A DNA stretch of 64,000 nt from Dyadobacter sp. 50-39 (GCA_001898145.1 MKSR01000008.1:496001-560000), one strand, 5' to 3'; positions 19,370 through 29,187 are shown, numbered from the stretch's first letter. Made by a program: numbers and translations. The notes: a model not told the origin generated them from the sequence alone.

Positions 19370-21523
19370 ATGCGTTATAGAATTATTCTTCCGGTAGTGG
19401 CAAAGGCATTGCTGTTGATTTGTCTTGTTTCATCGACAGTTTTTTCTCAGATCAAAATCACCTCTCCAACCTTTCAGGCCGTATATCAACGCGATATTTC
19501 CGGGCAGAGAGCGATAACGGTGTCTGGTACCTTCACAGCTCTGATGGACAAAATAGAGATAAGGGCTGTCCCTGTAGTTCAGGGGCAAGGCGTGGAAACA
19601 CCGTGGAAAGACTTGCAGGTTGCGCCAAAGGGCGGCGTCTTTTCGGGAGAGATAACGCTGTTCGGTGGTTGGTATACGTTGGAGGTACGCGGTGTTGCCG
19701 ATGGTAAAGTGGTCGGACGCGATATTTTAGCACGAGTCGGCATTGGTGAAGTATTCATTATCGCTGGTCAGTCGAACGCTCAGGGTCTTAAAGACAAACC
19801 AACGCCTCCGGGTGCCGCTGATGACCGCGTGATTTATATCGACAATTACGACAACGATGAGTTTGGTGAATTTAAGGATGCATTGACCGATCCCCGTCCC
19901 CCAACCTTTTCCAAGATAACAAGCAATATTAAGACAATGTCCCCGCGCGGCCAGACCGCCTGGTGCTGGGGAGCTTTGGGAGATTTACTGGTTACAAAAC
20001 TCAATGTGCCGGTACTCTTCATCAATGCAGCATGGGAAGGTACTGCCAGCGAGAACTGGGCTGAAAGTTCGGCCGGAAAGAAAACAGTGAGCTACTACGG
20101 CCACGAATATGCGCCTGAAATGCCCTATGCAAACCTCAGAATCTCTGCAAAGAATTATGGCAGTCAATATGGGGTACGCGCAGTTCTCTGGATGCAGGGC
20201 GAAACGGACGGTTTCTTCGGCATTACAACTGCTGCCTATCAGAAGAATTTACAGGCTGTGATCAATAAACTTCAGGCGGATACCCAGAAACGGATTACGT
20301 GGGTAATTGCTCGTACGAGCAGGGCATCCAACGACAGGAATATTCCGTCGAAACCTTACCCGGCCATCATTGCGGCTCAAAATGCAGTACTCAACACACC
20401 GTTCAACCCGACTTATCCCGGTCCGGAAACTGATCCTTTGGTGCCCAACCGTGTAGATGGCCTCCACTTTGAAGGTGAAGACCAATTGAGGATTCTCGCT
20501 TCGGCATGGAATGACGCATTGAACGCCAACTTTTTCGCGACGGTGACGCCGATGGCGCCCGTGGCTGTGCCCACTATCACTACCACCTGCGTTCAAAACA
20601 ATGCAGTAACGCTTTCTCTGCCAGCAGGATATGCTTCCTACCAATGGAGAAGCAGCAAAAGCAGTACACCCATCGGTATCGGCAGCAGCATTACCGTCAC
20701 TCAGGCGGCCACATACAGCGCCACCGTTCGTGATGCAGCCGGAAACTCCATTCTGACTCCGGTGGTTGTGCTCGATCATGACGCACGACCTGCTCAGCCA
20801 AGCATCCTGCAATCGGGTGAGCAGCAAGCATGTGCCGATTCGTCGTTCCGGTTCTCGGTTAATGACGAAGGATACATTTATAACTGGTTCAAAGAAAACA
20901 CCACAACGCCGGTAACTTCGGGGGCAATTGCGAGCATCGCGGAGAGCGGCAACTATTATGTGAAAGCGCAGAACATTTTCGGATGTATTTCCGATAACTC
21001 CGCCTCTTCCAAATTGACGGTCCGCGCAAAGATCTCCAAACCTACCATCGAACCATCCGGGCCATTCAGCGTGTCGGCGAGCATTCCGGAAGGAAGCGAA
21101 GTGAACGAGGTCTTCGTGTGGAGACGTCCAGGTTCCGAAACCGATACGACGGCCACACTGGTTAAAATCCTGAAATCAGGAGTTTATACGGCCAAAGCGA
21201 AAGTAACCTACACCATTGGCAGCAACAACCTGGTTTGCTACTCCGATACCGCTTCGAGAGAGTTCAAAACCAATGAGAAAAACGAAGTGGTGATTTACCC
21301 GAACCCAAGCCAGGGAGCCTACATCTATATCGAGTCGCGGGACAACATTAAAGACGCGGCGATCGAGCTTTTCGACATCCGGGGTAATGTCATCAAAACC
21401 ACCGCTCCGAAGCTCCTTAATGGCCGGATGCAGATCGAAGTAGGCCTCTTGCCGACGGGCAAGTACATTCTCCGCGTAACCGGCCAGGGAGAGAGCCTGA
21501 CGAAGCAAATTGTGATCAGATAA
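19370..21523 (+). CDS. T9SS-exported SGNH-type esterase, second copy
   Basis: 717 residues with a signal peptide (LLLICLVSSTVFSQ). The plan is the same as the 12303 gene but shorter: an N-terminal beta domain, an SGNH-type hydrolase with VFIIAGQSNAQG, WMQGETDG and a His in DGLHFEGED, then two or three Ig-like units (one clear: QACADSSF, YNWF, GCISDNS), then a T9SS sorting domain (IYPNPSQGAY to KQIVIR). Probable surface carbohydrate esterase. Two esterases flanking two lectin-like genes suggest one functional island, although no SusC/SusD pair is present. Confidence 0.85.
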   Translation: MRYRIILPVVAKALLLICLVSSTVFSQIKITSPTFQAVYQRDISGQRAITVSGTFTALMDKIEIRAVPVVQGQGVETPWKDLQVAPKGGVFSGEITLFGGWYTLEVRGVADGKVVGRDILARVGIGEVFIIAGQSNAQGLKDKPTPPGAADDRVIYIDNYDNDEFGEFKDALTDPRPPTFSKITSNIKTMSPRGQTAWCWGALGDLLVTKLNVPVLFINAAWEGTASENWAESSAGKKTVSYYGHEYAPEMPYANLRISAKNYGSQYGVRAVLWMQGETDGFFGITTAAYQKNLQAVINKLQADTQKRITWVIARTSRASNDRNIPSKPYPAIIAAQNAVLNTPFNPTYPGPETDPLVPNRVDGLHFEGEDQLRILASAWNDALNANFFATVTPMAPVAVPTITTTCVQNNAVTLSLPAGYASYQWRSSKSSTPIGIGSSITVTQAATYSATVRDAAGNSILTPVVVLDHDARPAQPSILQSGEQQACADSSFRFSVNDEGYIYNWFKENTTTPVTSGAIASIAESGNYYVKAQNIFGCISDNSASSKLTVRAKISKPTIEPSGPFSVSASIPEGSEVNEVFVWRRPGSETDTTATLVKILKSGVYTAKAKVTYTIGSNNLVCYSDTASREFKTNEKNEVVIYPNPSQGAYIYIESRDNIKDAAIELFDIRGNVIKTTAPKLLNGRMQIEVGLLPTGKYILRVTGQGESLTKQIVIR

Positions 21524-21543
21524 ACATTTCTTCCCGATAAAGT

Positions 21544-21579
21544 ACTAAATAAGCCCCGCCACCACGGGGCTTATTTAGT
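21544..21579 (+). terminator. Hairpin terminator after esterase 2
   Basis: A perfect 15-bp stem ACTAAATAAGCCCCG with its complement and a six-base loop. The U-rich part is inside the stem, so it is terminator-like but not textbook. Confidence 0.7.
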
Positions 21580-21613
21580 ATGATACTAATTAGACAAAAC
21601 AAGAAGGAAAGAA

Positions 21614-21645
21614 TTTGATTGATAAATTTGCAAAGGCTAATTTTG
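21614..21645 (+). promoter_or_regulatory. Predicted promoter of the nuo operon
   Basis: TTTG at 21614-21617, a 20-bp spacer and TAATTTTG at 21638-21645, a full match to the Bacteroidota sigma-A consensus. It lies about 75 bp upstream of the nuoA ATG, leaving an untranslated leader of about 68 nt. Confidence 0.7.
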
Positions 21646-21719
21646 AGAGACGGGGAGGAATGTAACCCACTGAGAACAGTTTTTCCGTTATTCCTGCCCT
21701 CTGTAACCGGATCATTAGA

Positions 21720-22094
21720 ATGAAAAACGAATATCTTCCTTCCGATTATTTGCCCATCATTGTGCAATTTTTGCTCGCAGCCGGTTTCATCGGCGGCACG
21801 ATGATTGTCACCCACCTTATCGGCCCGAGCCGCAAAAGCAAGAAGAAAGACGATCCCTTCGAATGCGGTATTGAGTCGGTGGGCGATGCCCGGACACCCA
21901 TTTCGGTGAAGTACTTTCTCGTAGCGATCCTCTTCGTTTTGTTTGACGTGGAGGTTATTTTCATGTACCCCTGGGCAGTTAATTTCAAGGGCCTGGGAAT
22001 GTTCGGGTTTGTAGAAATGTTATTGTTCATGGCTCTGTTGCTATCGGGCTTCTACTACGTGATCCGCAAGGGCGTACTGAACTGGGAGGAATAG
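21720..22094 (+). CDS. nuoA: NADH-quinone oxidoreductase subunit A
   Basis: 124 residues with three membrane helices (about 12-34, 62-82 and 93-113). The conserved loop DPFECGIESVG is present between helices 1 and 2, followed by FLVAILFVLFDVEVIF with the family acidic residues. NuoA is a small core membrane subunit at the junction of the arms of complex I, where quinone binds. It is the first gene of nuoA-J. Confidence 0.96.
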   Translation: MKNEYLPSDYLPIIVQFLLAAGFIGGTMIVTHLIGPSRKSKKKDDPFECGIESVGDARTPISVKYFLVAILFVLFDVEVIFMYPWAVNFKGLGMFGFVEMLLFMALLLSGFYYVIRKGVLNWEE

Positions 22095-22121
22095 GCTTCG
22101 AACATTGAAATACAAAGAATT

Positions 22122-22664
22122 ATGAAAGAAGTAAAGATAGTGGAGGCTCCGCAGGGACACAGCGGATCCGGTTTTTTTGCAACTTCATTCGACGAAGCGA
22201 TAGGGCTGGCACGCAGCTATTCACTGTGGCCGTTGCCATTTGCTACTTCATGCTGCGGGATCGAGTTCATGGCTACCATGGGCGCACATTACGATATTTC
22301 GCGTTTCGGTTCCGAACGTCCGAGCTTCTCGCCACGCCAGGCCGATTTGCTGATGGTTATGGGTACCATTGCCAAGAAAATGGCGCCGGTAGTAAAGCAG
22401 GTTTACCTTCAAATGGCTGAACCCCGCTGGGTGATGGCCGTTGGCGCCTGCGCTTCAAGCGGCGGTATTTTTGACACTTACAGCGTTTTGCAGGGTATCG
22501 ACCGCATTATCCCCGTGGATGTATACGTACCCGGCTGCCCGCCGCGCCCCGAACAGATCATCGACGGCCTGATGCAGATTCAGTATTTGGCTCAGAATGA
22601 AAAGCTTCGCCGCCGGAATACCGACGAATACCAGGAACTATTGGCATCATATAATATTCAGTAA
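22122..22664 (+). CDS. nuoB: NADH-quinone oxidoreductase subunit B
   Basis: 180 residues. It carries the cysteines that bind cluster N2: the pair in ATSCCGIEFMA, one in GACASSGG and one in VPGCPPRPEQ. N2 is the last iron-sulphur centre before quinone. The gene lies 27 bp after nuoA. Confidence 0.97.
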   Translation: MKEVKIVEAPQGHSGSGFFATSFDEAIGLARSYSLWPLPFATSCCGIEFMATMGAHYDISRFGSERPSFSPRQADLLMVMGTIAKKMAPVVKQVYLQMAEPRWVMAVGACASSGGIFDTYSVLQGIDRIIPVDVYVPGCPPRPEQIIDGLMQIQYLAQNEKLRRRNTDEYQELLASYNIQ

Positions 22665-22670
22665 CCCCCT

Positions 22671-23171
22671 ATGCTTACGAACCAGGAGGTAGCCGAAGGG
22701 CTTTTGGAAAAATTCGGCGATCAGGTTTTCGACTTCGAGGAGCCGTATGGTTTGTTGACGCTCTCAACGACCCGCGAAGAGATTATTCCATTGATGGAGT
22801 TCCTGAAAGACCACAAACACTACCAGGTTATATTCCTGACCGACATTACGGGCGTTCAATTTCCTGATAATGCAGGCAAAGAATATATGGTCGTGTACCA
22901 CATGCACAGCTTCGTGCACAACTTCCGCATCCGCATTAAAGTATCCCTTTCGGCAGCAGATATTCATATTCCGACGGCGACAGGCCTCTTTGCCAGCGCC
23001 AACTGGATGGAGCGCGAAACCTACGATTTTTTTGGTATCTTGTTTGACGGGCATCCGAACCTGAAACGCATTCTGAACATCGAAGAAATGGACTATTTCC
23101 CGATGCGTAAGGAATACCCGATGGAGGACGCCACCCGTGAAGACAAAATTGACGCCCTTTTCGGCCGATGA
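22671..23171 (+). CDS. nuoC: NADH-quinone oxidoreductase subunit C
   Basis: 166 residues. The 30-kDa subunit signature is seen in the C-terminal half: ASANWMERETYDFFGI, then GHPNLKRIL and the Pro/Tyr-rich end (FPMRKEYPME). It is separate from nuoD, not fused as in E. coli. It is a structural part of the connecting module. The gap to nuoB is 6 bp. Confidence 0.96.
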   Translation: MLTNQEVAEGLLEKFGDQVFDFEEPYGLLTLSTTREEIIPLMEFLKDHKHYQVIFLTDITGVQFPDNAGKEYMVVYHMHSFVHNFRIRIKVSLSAADIHIPTATGLFASANWMERETYDFFGILFDGHPNLKRILNIEEMDYFPMRKEYPMEDATREDKIDALFGR

Positions 23172-23188
23172 TCTATATTGAGTAAGAT

Positions 23189-24415
23189 ATGGCAGATATT
23201 GAATTATTACCGCATAATGTCCCTTCTCAAAGTGAGTTGCCGGAACTCGTAGAAGAGCTGACCACCCTCAACCTCGGCCCGACACACCCTGCTACCCACG
23301 GTATTTTCCAGAACATCCTCAAAATGGATGGCGAAAAGATCGTTTCGGGTGAGCAGACGATCGGTTATATCCACCGGGCCTTTGAGAAAATCGCCGAAAG
23401 AAGGCCGTTTTACCAGATTACCACGCTGACGGACCGCATGAACTATTGCTCCTCCCCGATCAACAATCTGGGATGGCATATGACGATGGAGAAGTTTCTG
23501 GGCGTGGAAGTTCCCAAGCGCGCGCAATACATCCGCGTACTCATGATGGAGCTCGCACGCATTACCGACCACATTATCTGCAACAGTATCCTCGGCGTGG
23601 ACACCGGTGCATTCACGGGCTTCCTGTATGTTATGCAGAAGCGCGAGGAAGTCTACGAAATCTACGAGGAAGTGTGCGGAGCGCGCCTCACGACCAATAT
23701 GGGCCGCCTCGGCGGCATGGAGCGTGACCTTTCGAGCACGGCTATCCGCAAGATCAAAGAATTCATCAAATCTTTCCCACCGGTACTGAGAGAGCTCGAA
23801 AAGCTGCTCAACCGTAACCGGATTTTCATGGACCGTACCATTAATGTAGGTCCCATTTCGGCAGAAAGAGCATTATCATACGGTTTCACCGGTCCTAACC
23901 TGCGTGCTGCGGGTATAGATTATGACGTGCGTGTGATGAACCCGTACTCGTCTTACGAGGATTTTGAATTCGACGTCCCTATCGGACAGAATGGCGATAC
24001 TTACGACCGCTACATGGTCCGTAACGAAGAAATGTGGCAAAGCCTTCGCATTGTAGAGCAAGCCATTAATAACCTTCCCGAAGGGCCCTATTATGCCGAT
24101 GCCCCCGAATATTACCTGCCTCCCAAAGATGAGGTTTACCGCAATATGGAGGCGCTCATTTACCATTTCAAAATTGTAATGGGCGAGATCGACGCACCGG
24201 CCGGGGAAGTATACCACGCTGTGGAAGGAGGAAACGGCGAATTGGGCTTCTACCTGATCAGCGATGGTGGCAGAGCCCCGTACCGTCTGCATTTCCGCAG
24301 GCCAAGCTTTATTTATTATCAGGCATATCCTGAAATGTGCAAAGGCTCATCACTGTCGGACGCGATCCTGACGATGAGTAGCCTGAACGTGATTGCAGGT
24401 GAACTGGACGCTTAA
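23189..24415 (+). CDS. nuoD: NADH-quinone oxidoreductase subunit D
   Basis: 408 residues. It has the 49-kDa subunit marks LGPTHPATHG near residue 32, the His-Arg segment GYIHRAFEK, and a C-terminal SSLSDAILTMSSLNVIAGELD. It forms the quinone-binding pocket with NuoB. It ends in GELDA instead of the common GEVDR, a small variation. Confidence 0.97.
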   Translation: MADIELLPHNVPSQSELPELVEELTTLNLGPTHPATHGIFQNILKMDGEKIVSGEQTIGYIHRAFEKIAERRPFYQITTLTDRMNYCSSPINNLGWHMTMEKFLGVEVPKRAQYIRVLMMELARITDHIICNSILGVDTGAFTGFLYVMQKREEVYEIYEEVCGARLTTNMGRLGGMERDLSSTAIRKIKEFIKSFPPVLRELEKLLNRNRIFMDRTINVGPISAERALSYGFTGPNLRAAGIDYDVRVMNPYSSYEDFEFDVPIGQNGDTYDRYMVRNEEMWQSLRIVEQAINNLPEGPYYADAPEYYLPPKDEVYRNMEALIYHFKIVMGEIDAPAGEVYHAVEGGNGELGFYLISDGGRAPYRLHFRRPSFIYYQAYPEMCKGSSLSDAILTMSSLNVIAGELDA

Positions 24416-24439
24416 AGTTTGTTAAAGACCTATTTAGAA

Positions 24440-24937
24440 ATGACCGAATCACCTAATCTGGTTGCGTTCACACCCGAACGACTTGAAACAGTAAACGAAA
24501 TTATCGCACGTTATCCGGAGGGCCGCCAGAAGTCGGCTCTTTTGCCCGTTTTGCACGTTGCCCAGGAACAATGGGGCTGGCTGAGCAGCGAGGTGATGGA
24601 TTATGTGGCCGGTATTCTGAAAATAGAACCTGTGGAGGTTTACGAGGTAGCGACCTTTTATACCATGTACCACCTCGACCCCGTAGGCAAGCACGTAATC
24701 GAATATTGCCGTACAGGGCCTTGCTGCCTCATGGGCGGCGAAGATGTATACGGGCATTTGAAGAAAAAACTGGGTATTGAAGCCGGTGGAACTACTGCCG
24801 ACGGCCTGTTTACCTTGAAAGAAGTAGAATGCCTCGCAGCATGCGGCTGGGGACCGGTTTTCCAGATCCGTGAGCAGTTTTACATGAACCTGACCAACGA
24901 GAAGGTCGACCAAATCATAGAAGATTTAAGTAAATAA
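24440..24937 (+). CDS. nuoE: NADH-quinone oxidoreductase subunit E
   Basis: 165 residues from the ATG at 24440; the frame also opens with a TTG at 24419, which is less likely. Four cysteines bind the [2Fe-2S] cluster N1a: two in CRTGPCCLMGG and two in VECLAACGWGP. It pairs with NuoF in the NADH-dehydrogenase module. Confidence 0.95.
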   Translation: MTESPNLVAFTPERLETVNEIIARYPEGRQKSALLPVLHVAQEQWGWLSSEVMDYVAGILKIEPVEVYEVATFYTMYHLDPVGKHVIEYCRTGPCCLMGGEDVYGHLKKKLGIEAGGTTADGLFTLKEVECLAACGWGPVFQIREQFYMNLTNEKVDQIIEDLSK

Positions 24938-24967
24938 GCTTTCAGGAGCTGAAAATATTATCCTCAA

Positions 24968-26308
24968 ATGGCTAGAAAAATTTTAACGGAGCATATTAAT
25001 GTCCCCGGTATCGAAACCTTCGATGTTTATCGCAAACAGGGAGGCTATACTGCCGTTGAAAAAGCTATCAAAACCATGACCCCGGAAGAGGTGGTGGAAG
25101 AAGCGAAAAAATCAGGCGTGCGCGGCAGAGGTGGTGCTGGTTTCCCGATGGGTATGAAATGGGGCTTCCTGGCCAAGCCCGAGGGCGTTCCCCGTTACCT
25201 GGTATGTAATGCCGATGAATCGGAGCCGGGTACGTTTAAGGACCACCATCTGATGAAGTCCATCCCTCACCTTTTGATCGAGGGGATGATCATTTCTAGC
25301 TTCGCATTGGGTGCCAACAAGTCGTTCATCTACGTGCGCGGCGAGCTTATGTACGTGATACGCATTCTGGAAAAAGCCATTGCGGAAGCGAAAGCACAAG
25401 GTTTTTTAGGTAAAAATATCCTCGGCTCAGGCTATGATCTTGAACTGGTCGTGCAGCCGGGCGGCGGCGCTTACATTTGCGGGGAAGAAACCGCATTGCT
25501 CGAATCGCTGGAAGGAAAAAGAGGTAACCCAAGAAACAAGCCGCCGTTCCCTGCGGTGAAAGGTCTTTACCAAAGCCCTACTGTGGTAAACAACGTGGAG
25601 TCGATCTCCAATATGCCTTGGATTATCAACAATGGCGGCGATGCTTATGCACAAATCGGAATCGGCAGAAGTACCGGTACCAAACTGATTTCGGCATCCG
25701 GCCACATTCAAAAGCCGGGCGTTTACGAAATCGAACTGGGTGTAAGTGTGGAAGAGTTTTTGAATTCGGATGAATATTGCGGCGGTATCCGCAAGGGCCA
25801 CCATTTGAAAGCACTGGTAGCCGGTGGATCATCGGTACCCATTCTTCCTGCAAACCTCATTATGAAGACTGCCAATGGCGAAGATCGTCTGATGACGTAC
25901 GAATCGCTTTCTGACGGCGGCTTTGCAACAGGTACCATGCTAGGTTCAGGCGGATTTATCGTTTTTGACGAAACAGCCTGTATCGTTCGCAACACCTGGA
26001 ACTTCTCGCGTTTTTATCACCACGAATCCTGCGGACAATGCAGCCCGTGCCGCGAAGGAACCGGCTGGATGGAGAAAGTCCTCCACCGCATCGAGCACGG
26101 TCACGGCAGCATGCACGACATCGATCTGCTCGTAGATATTTCAAAGAAAATAGAAGGTAACACCATTTGTCCGCTCGGCGATGCCGCAGCCTGGCCCGTA
26201 GCCAGCGCGATACGCCACTTCCGCGACGAATTTGTGTGGCATATCACCAACCCGCAGGAAGCGACCGCTCCGGGCGCGGTTTACATGGGTGATATGGCCC
26301 TGGTGTAA
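24968..26308 (+). CDS. nuoF: NADH-quinone oxidoreductase subunit F
   Basis: 446 residues. NADH and FMN sites are clear: GRGGAGFPMGMKW near residue 57, NADESEPGTFKDH and GAYICGEETALLES. The N3 [4Fe-4S] cluster motif ESCGQCSPCREG lies near residue 355 with a fourth Cys further on (NTICPLGD). This subunit takes electrons from NADH, so this complex I is a true NADH dehydrogenase. The gene lies 30 bp after nuoE. Confidence 0.97.
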   Translation: MARKILTEHINVPGIETFDVYRKQGGYTAVEKAIKTMTPEEVVEEAKKSGVRGRGGAGFPMGMKWGFLAKPEGVPRYLVCNADESEPGTFKDHHLMKSIPHLLIEGMIISSFALGANKSFIYVRGELMYVIRILEKAIAEAKAQGFLGKNILGSGYDLELVVQPGGGAYICGEETALLESLEGKRGNPRNKPPFPAVKGLYQSPTVVNNVESISNMPWIINNGGDAYAQIGIGRSTGTKLISASGHIQKPGVYEIELGVSVEEFLNSDEYCGGIRKGHHLKALVAGGSSVPILPANLIMKTANGEDRLMTYESLSDGGFATGTMLGSGGFIVFDETACIVRNTWNFSRFYHHESCGQCSPCREGTGWMEKVLHRIEHGHGSMHDIDLLVDISKKIEGNTICPLGDAAAWPVASAIRHFRDEFVWHITNPQEATAPGAVYMGDMALV

Positions 26309-26338
26309 TAGATCTCAGAACATTGTAGTTGACTGGAC

Positions 26339-27454
26339 ATGGAAGAAGTTAAACCCCAATTGTTGAAAATTACATTCGATGGCATCGAAGTTGAAGTAGA
26401 ACCCGGCACAACCATTATGCAGGCGGCGCGCAAAATCGCCGAAGCGGATGAGAGCCAGGGACACCTCGTTCCGCCGGCGATGTGTTACTATAAACCCCTT
26501 CCGGTTTCGGGAGGTAAATGCCGTGCTTGTCTCGTAAAAGTATCCGCGGGTTCCGCCAAAGATCCCCGCCCGATGCCGAAACTGGTACCGTCGTGTATTA
26601 CACAGGTCCAGGATGGAATGATCGTTGAAAACACGACTAACCAGGCCGTGCTCGACACCCGCAAGAGCATTGTAGAATTCCTGCTGATCAACCACCCGCT
26701 CGACTGCCCTATCTGCGACCAGGCCGGTGAATGCCATTTGCAGGATTTTGCATTTGAACACGGTTCGGTGAAAACGCGCTACGAGGAAGAAAGAAGAACA
26801 TTCGATAAAATCGATATCGGTCCTTACGTGCAGCTGCACATGACGCGATGCATTCTTTGCTACCGCTGTGTGTACACCGCCGATCAGATTACCGACAAAC
26901 GCGTTCACGGGGTGATGAACCGCGGGGATGCTTCGGAAATCAGCACGTACATCGAAAAAGCAATCGACAACGACTTCTCAGGAAACGTCATCGATGTTTG
27001 CCCGGTAGGCGCATTGACCGACAAGACGTTCCGCTTCAAAAACCGCGTGTGGTTCTCCAAACCCGAAGACGCGCACCGCGATTGCGACAAATGCTGCGGC
27101 AAAACGACCGTTTGGTACCGTGGCGATGAAGTAATCCGTGTAACAGCCCGCAAGAATACCTGGGGTGAGGTAACCGACTTTATTTGCAATACCTGCCGTT
27201 TCGAGAAGAAAAATACCAGCGACTGGGTATTGGAAGGACCTACCAAGGTGAAGCGCAGTTCGGTGATCTCCGCCAACAAATACCGCAAGGACCTGGTTGC
27301 CAAACCGGATTTTGCATTGAAACTGGCCGCAACGCAGTTCAAAAACATCGACGATTCGCGCCCGTATGTTACCGACGAAGAAACGATCCGTCACCAAAGC
27401 ATCGAGAATAACGATAAGGCCAACCACCGTTCACTGGCGGCCAACAATAATTAA
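26339..27454 (+). CDS. nuoG: NADH-quinone oxidoreductase subunit G, short form
   Basis: 371 residues. An N-terminal [2Fe-2S] ferredoxin domain (GGKCRACLVKV), the His-Cys cluster segment LDCPICDQAGECHLQ and a [4Fe-4S] motif RCILCYRCV are present. A further four-Cys group follows (DCDKCCG, CNTCRF). The large molybdopterin-like domain of E. coli NuoG (about 900 residues) is missing. The frame ends cleanly and nuoH follows, so this is the native short form, not a truncation; short NuoG is known in Bacteroidota. It carries electrons from NuoF to NuoI. Confidence 0.94.
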   Translation: MEEVKPQLLKITFDGIEVEVEPGTTIMQAARKIAEADESQGHLVPPAMCYYKPLPVSGGKCRACLVKVSAGSAKDPRPMPKLVPSCITQVQDGMIVENTTNQAVLDTRKSIVEFLLINHPLDCPICDQAGECHLQDFAFEHGSVKTRYEEERRTFDKIDIGPYVQLHMTRCILCYRCVYTADQITDKRVHGVMNRGDASEISTYIEKAIDNDFSGNVIDVCPVGALTDKTFRFKNRVWFSKPEDAHRDCDKCCGKTTVWYRGDEVIRVTARKNTWGEVTDFICNTCRFEKKNTSDWVLEGPTKVKRSSVISANKYRKDLVAKPDFALKLAATQFKNIDDSRPYVTDEETIRHQSIENNDKANHRSLAANNN

Positions 27455-27495
27455 GACAATCAGTAGATAAAGCAGCCGGATAAACTTGCTTTCAA

Positions 27496-28575
27496 ATGGA
27501 TTTAGTAGAATTTTTGGTTAAAACCGTAACCATCGTTGCCGTCTTCGGGCTTACCCTCGTCATCGCCATGTATTCAACATGGGCCGAACGTAAGGTAGCA
27601 GGTTTCATTCAGGACCGCAGCGGGCCTAACCGGGCAGGCTGGGGCGGACTTTTGCAGCCGCTGGCCGATGCCGGTAAAATGTTCTTCAAAGAGGATTTTA
27701 TTCCCGCGTTAGCCAACAAATGGCTCTTTATCGCAGGCCCGAGCTTGGCGATGCTCACCGCATTGCTGGCGAGCGCGGTAATCCCATTCGGCAGCACCTT
27801 CCGCATTGCGGGCCATGAAGTGGCATTACAGGGCGTCGAGTCAAACATCGGTATCCTCTACGTATTCGGCGTTGTGGCGCTCGGCGTGTATGGTATCATG
27901 GTCGGTGGCTGGGCTTCCAACAACAAATTCTCACTCCTCGGAGCGATCCGCGCAGCTTCGCAGAACATCAGCTACGAGGTAGCAATGGGTCTGTCATTGA
28001 TCGCGATCCTGATGATGAGCAGCTCGCTTTCATTGGGCGAAATCGTGGCGCAGCAGCACGGTATGAACTGGAATATCTTCTACCAGCCGCTGGGTTTCAT
28101 CATTTTCATTACCTGCTCTTTCGCGGAATGTAACCGCGTTCCTTTCGACCTCCCCGAGTGTGAAACGGAGCTTGTAGGTGGTTACCATACCGAGTACGGT
28201 AGTATGAAACTCGGTTTCTACCTGTTTGCGGAGTATATCAATATGTTCATTTCTTCGGCGATCATTTCCGTACTTTATTTCGGCGGTTATAACTATCCCG
28301 GAATGGATTTCGTGTACGAACAGCTGGTGAAATCGTTCGGCCCGGAAGTAGGCCACAACATCGCTACCTTGATCGGAACGGCTGTCTTCTTTGGAAAAGC
28401 ATTGTTCTTCGTGTTCTTCTACATGTGGGTACGCTGGACGATCCCGCGCTTCCGCTACGACCAGTTGATGAACCTGGGCTGGAAAAAGCTGATCCCTCTT
28501 GCTATTTTTAACATCATTATCACCGGTGCAGCCGTGCTTTTCTTAAAGCCTGTGATCACCGCGTGGTTGAATTAA
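27496..28575 (+). CDS. nuoH: NADH-quinone oxidoreductase subunit H
   Basis: 359 residues with eight or so membrane helices. Family motifs are AERKVAGFIQDRSGPNR near residue 30, the acidic loop SFAECNRVPFDLPECETELVGG (read as two overlapping parts) and RWTIPRFRYDQLM near the end. NuoH anchors the peripheral arm and lines the quinone channel. The gap to nuoG is 41 bp. Confidence 0.97.
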   Translation: MDLVEFLVKTVTIVAVFGLTLVIAMYSTWAERKVAGFIQDRSGPNRAGWGGLLQPLADAGKMFFKEDFIPALANKWLFIAGPSLAMLTALLASAVIPFGSTFRIAGHEVALQGVESNIGILYVFGVVALGVYGIMVGGWASNNKFSLLGAIRAASQNISYEVAMGLSLIAILMMSSSLSLGEIVAQQHGMNWNIFYQPLGFIIFITCSFAECNRVPFDLPECETELVGGYHTEYGSMKLGFYLFAEYINMFISSAIISVLYFGGYNYPGMDFVYEQLVKSFGPEVGHNIATLIGTAVFFGKALFFVFFYMWVRWTIPRFRYDQLMNLGWKKLIPLAIFNIIITGAAVLFLKPVITAWLN

Positions 28576-28593
28576 TATTAAAATCGTATTGCC

Positions 28594-29187
28594 ATGCAAT
28601 TGACAAATCGCTCAAAGCAAGTAAGCAATAAACAAATGACGCTGGCGGAGCGCGCCTACCTGCCTGCCATTGCAACAGGACTGGCGATTACGATCAAGCA
28701 CTTTTTTTCAAAGAAAGTAACGATCCAATACCCGGAAGTGAAACGGTACCTGGGACCGGTTTTCCGCGGAAGACATATCCTGAAAAGGGACGCCGACGGC
28801 CGCGAGCGTTGTACAGCCTGCGGTTTGTGCGCGGTAGCATGCCCTGCCGAAGCCATTTCAATGGTCGCTGCGGAGCGTGTAAAAGGAGAAGAAAATCTGT
28901 ACCGTGAAGAAAAATACGCCGCGGTATACGAAGTGAATATGCTGCGTTGCATTTTCTGCGGCCTTTGCGAGGAAGCTTGCCCGAAACAGGCGGTTTACCT
29001 GCGCCACGACGAGTTCGTACCTGTTTTCACAGAGCGTGACCAGGTGATCTGGGGTAAAGACCTGCTCGTGGAAGATATGAACAACCGCTATACCCGCGAG
29101 GCCTGGACGAAGGAAGAAGCCCGCGCACTGGACGCCAAGAGAGCCAGTGGCGAAGTAACCAACGTTGTTCCCCGAGCTATTCCCTGA
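28594..29187 (+). CDS. nuoI: NADH-quinone oxidoreductase subunit I (first copy)
   Basis: 197 residues, near the usual length. Two [4Fe-4S] motifs are present, CTACGLCAVACP and CIFCGLCEEACP, holding clusters N6a and N6b. An N-terminal amphipathic segment (YLPAIATGLAITIKHFF) lies against the membrane. A later ATG at 28636 is a possible alternative start. A second, very different nuoI lies at 61595. Confidence 0.96.
   Translation: MQLTNRSKQVSNKQMTLAERAYLPAIATGLAITIKHFFSKKVTIQYPEVKRYLGPVFRGRHILKRDADGRERCTACGLCAVACPAEAISMVAAERVKGEENLYREEKYAAVYEVNMLRCIFCGLCEEACPKQAVYLRHDEFVPVFTERDQVIWGKDLLVEDMNNRYTREAWTKEEARALDAKRASGEVTNVVPRAIP

Noticed and set aside
26339-27454. nuoG as a broken or truncated gene
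   Set aside because: The frame ends cleanly, nuoH follows at normal spacing and all iron-sulphur motifs are present; short NuoG without the molybdopterin domain is known in Bacteroidota.
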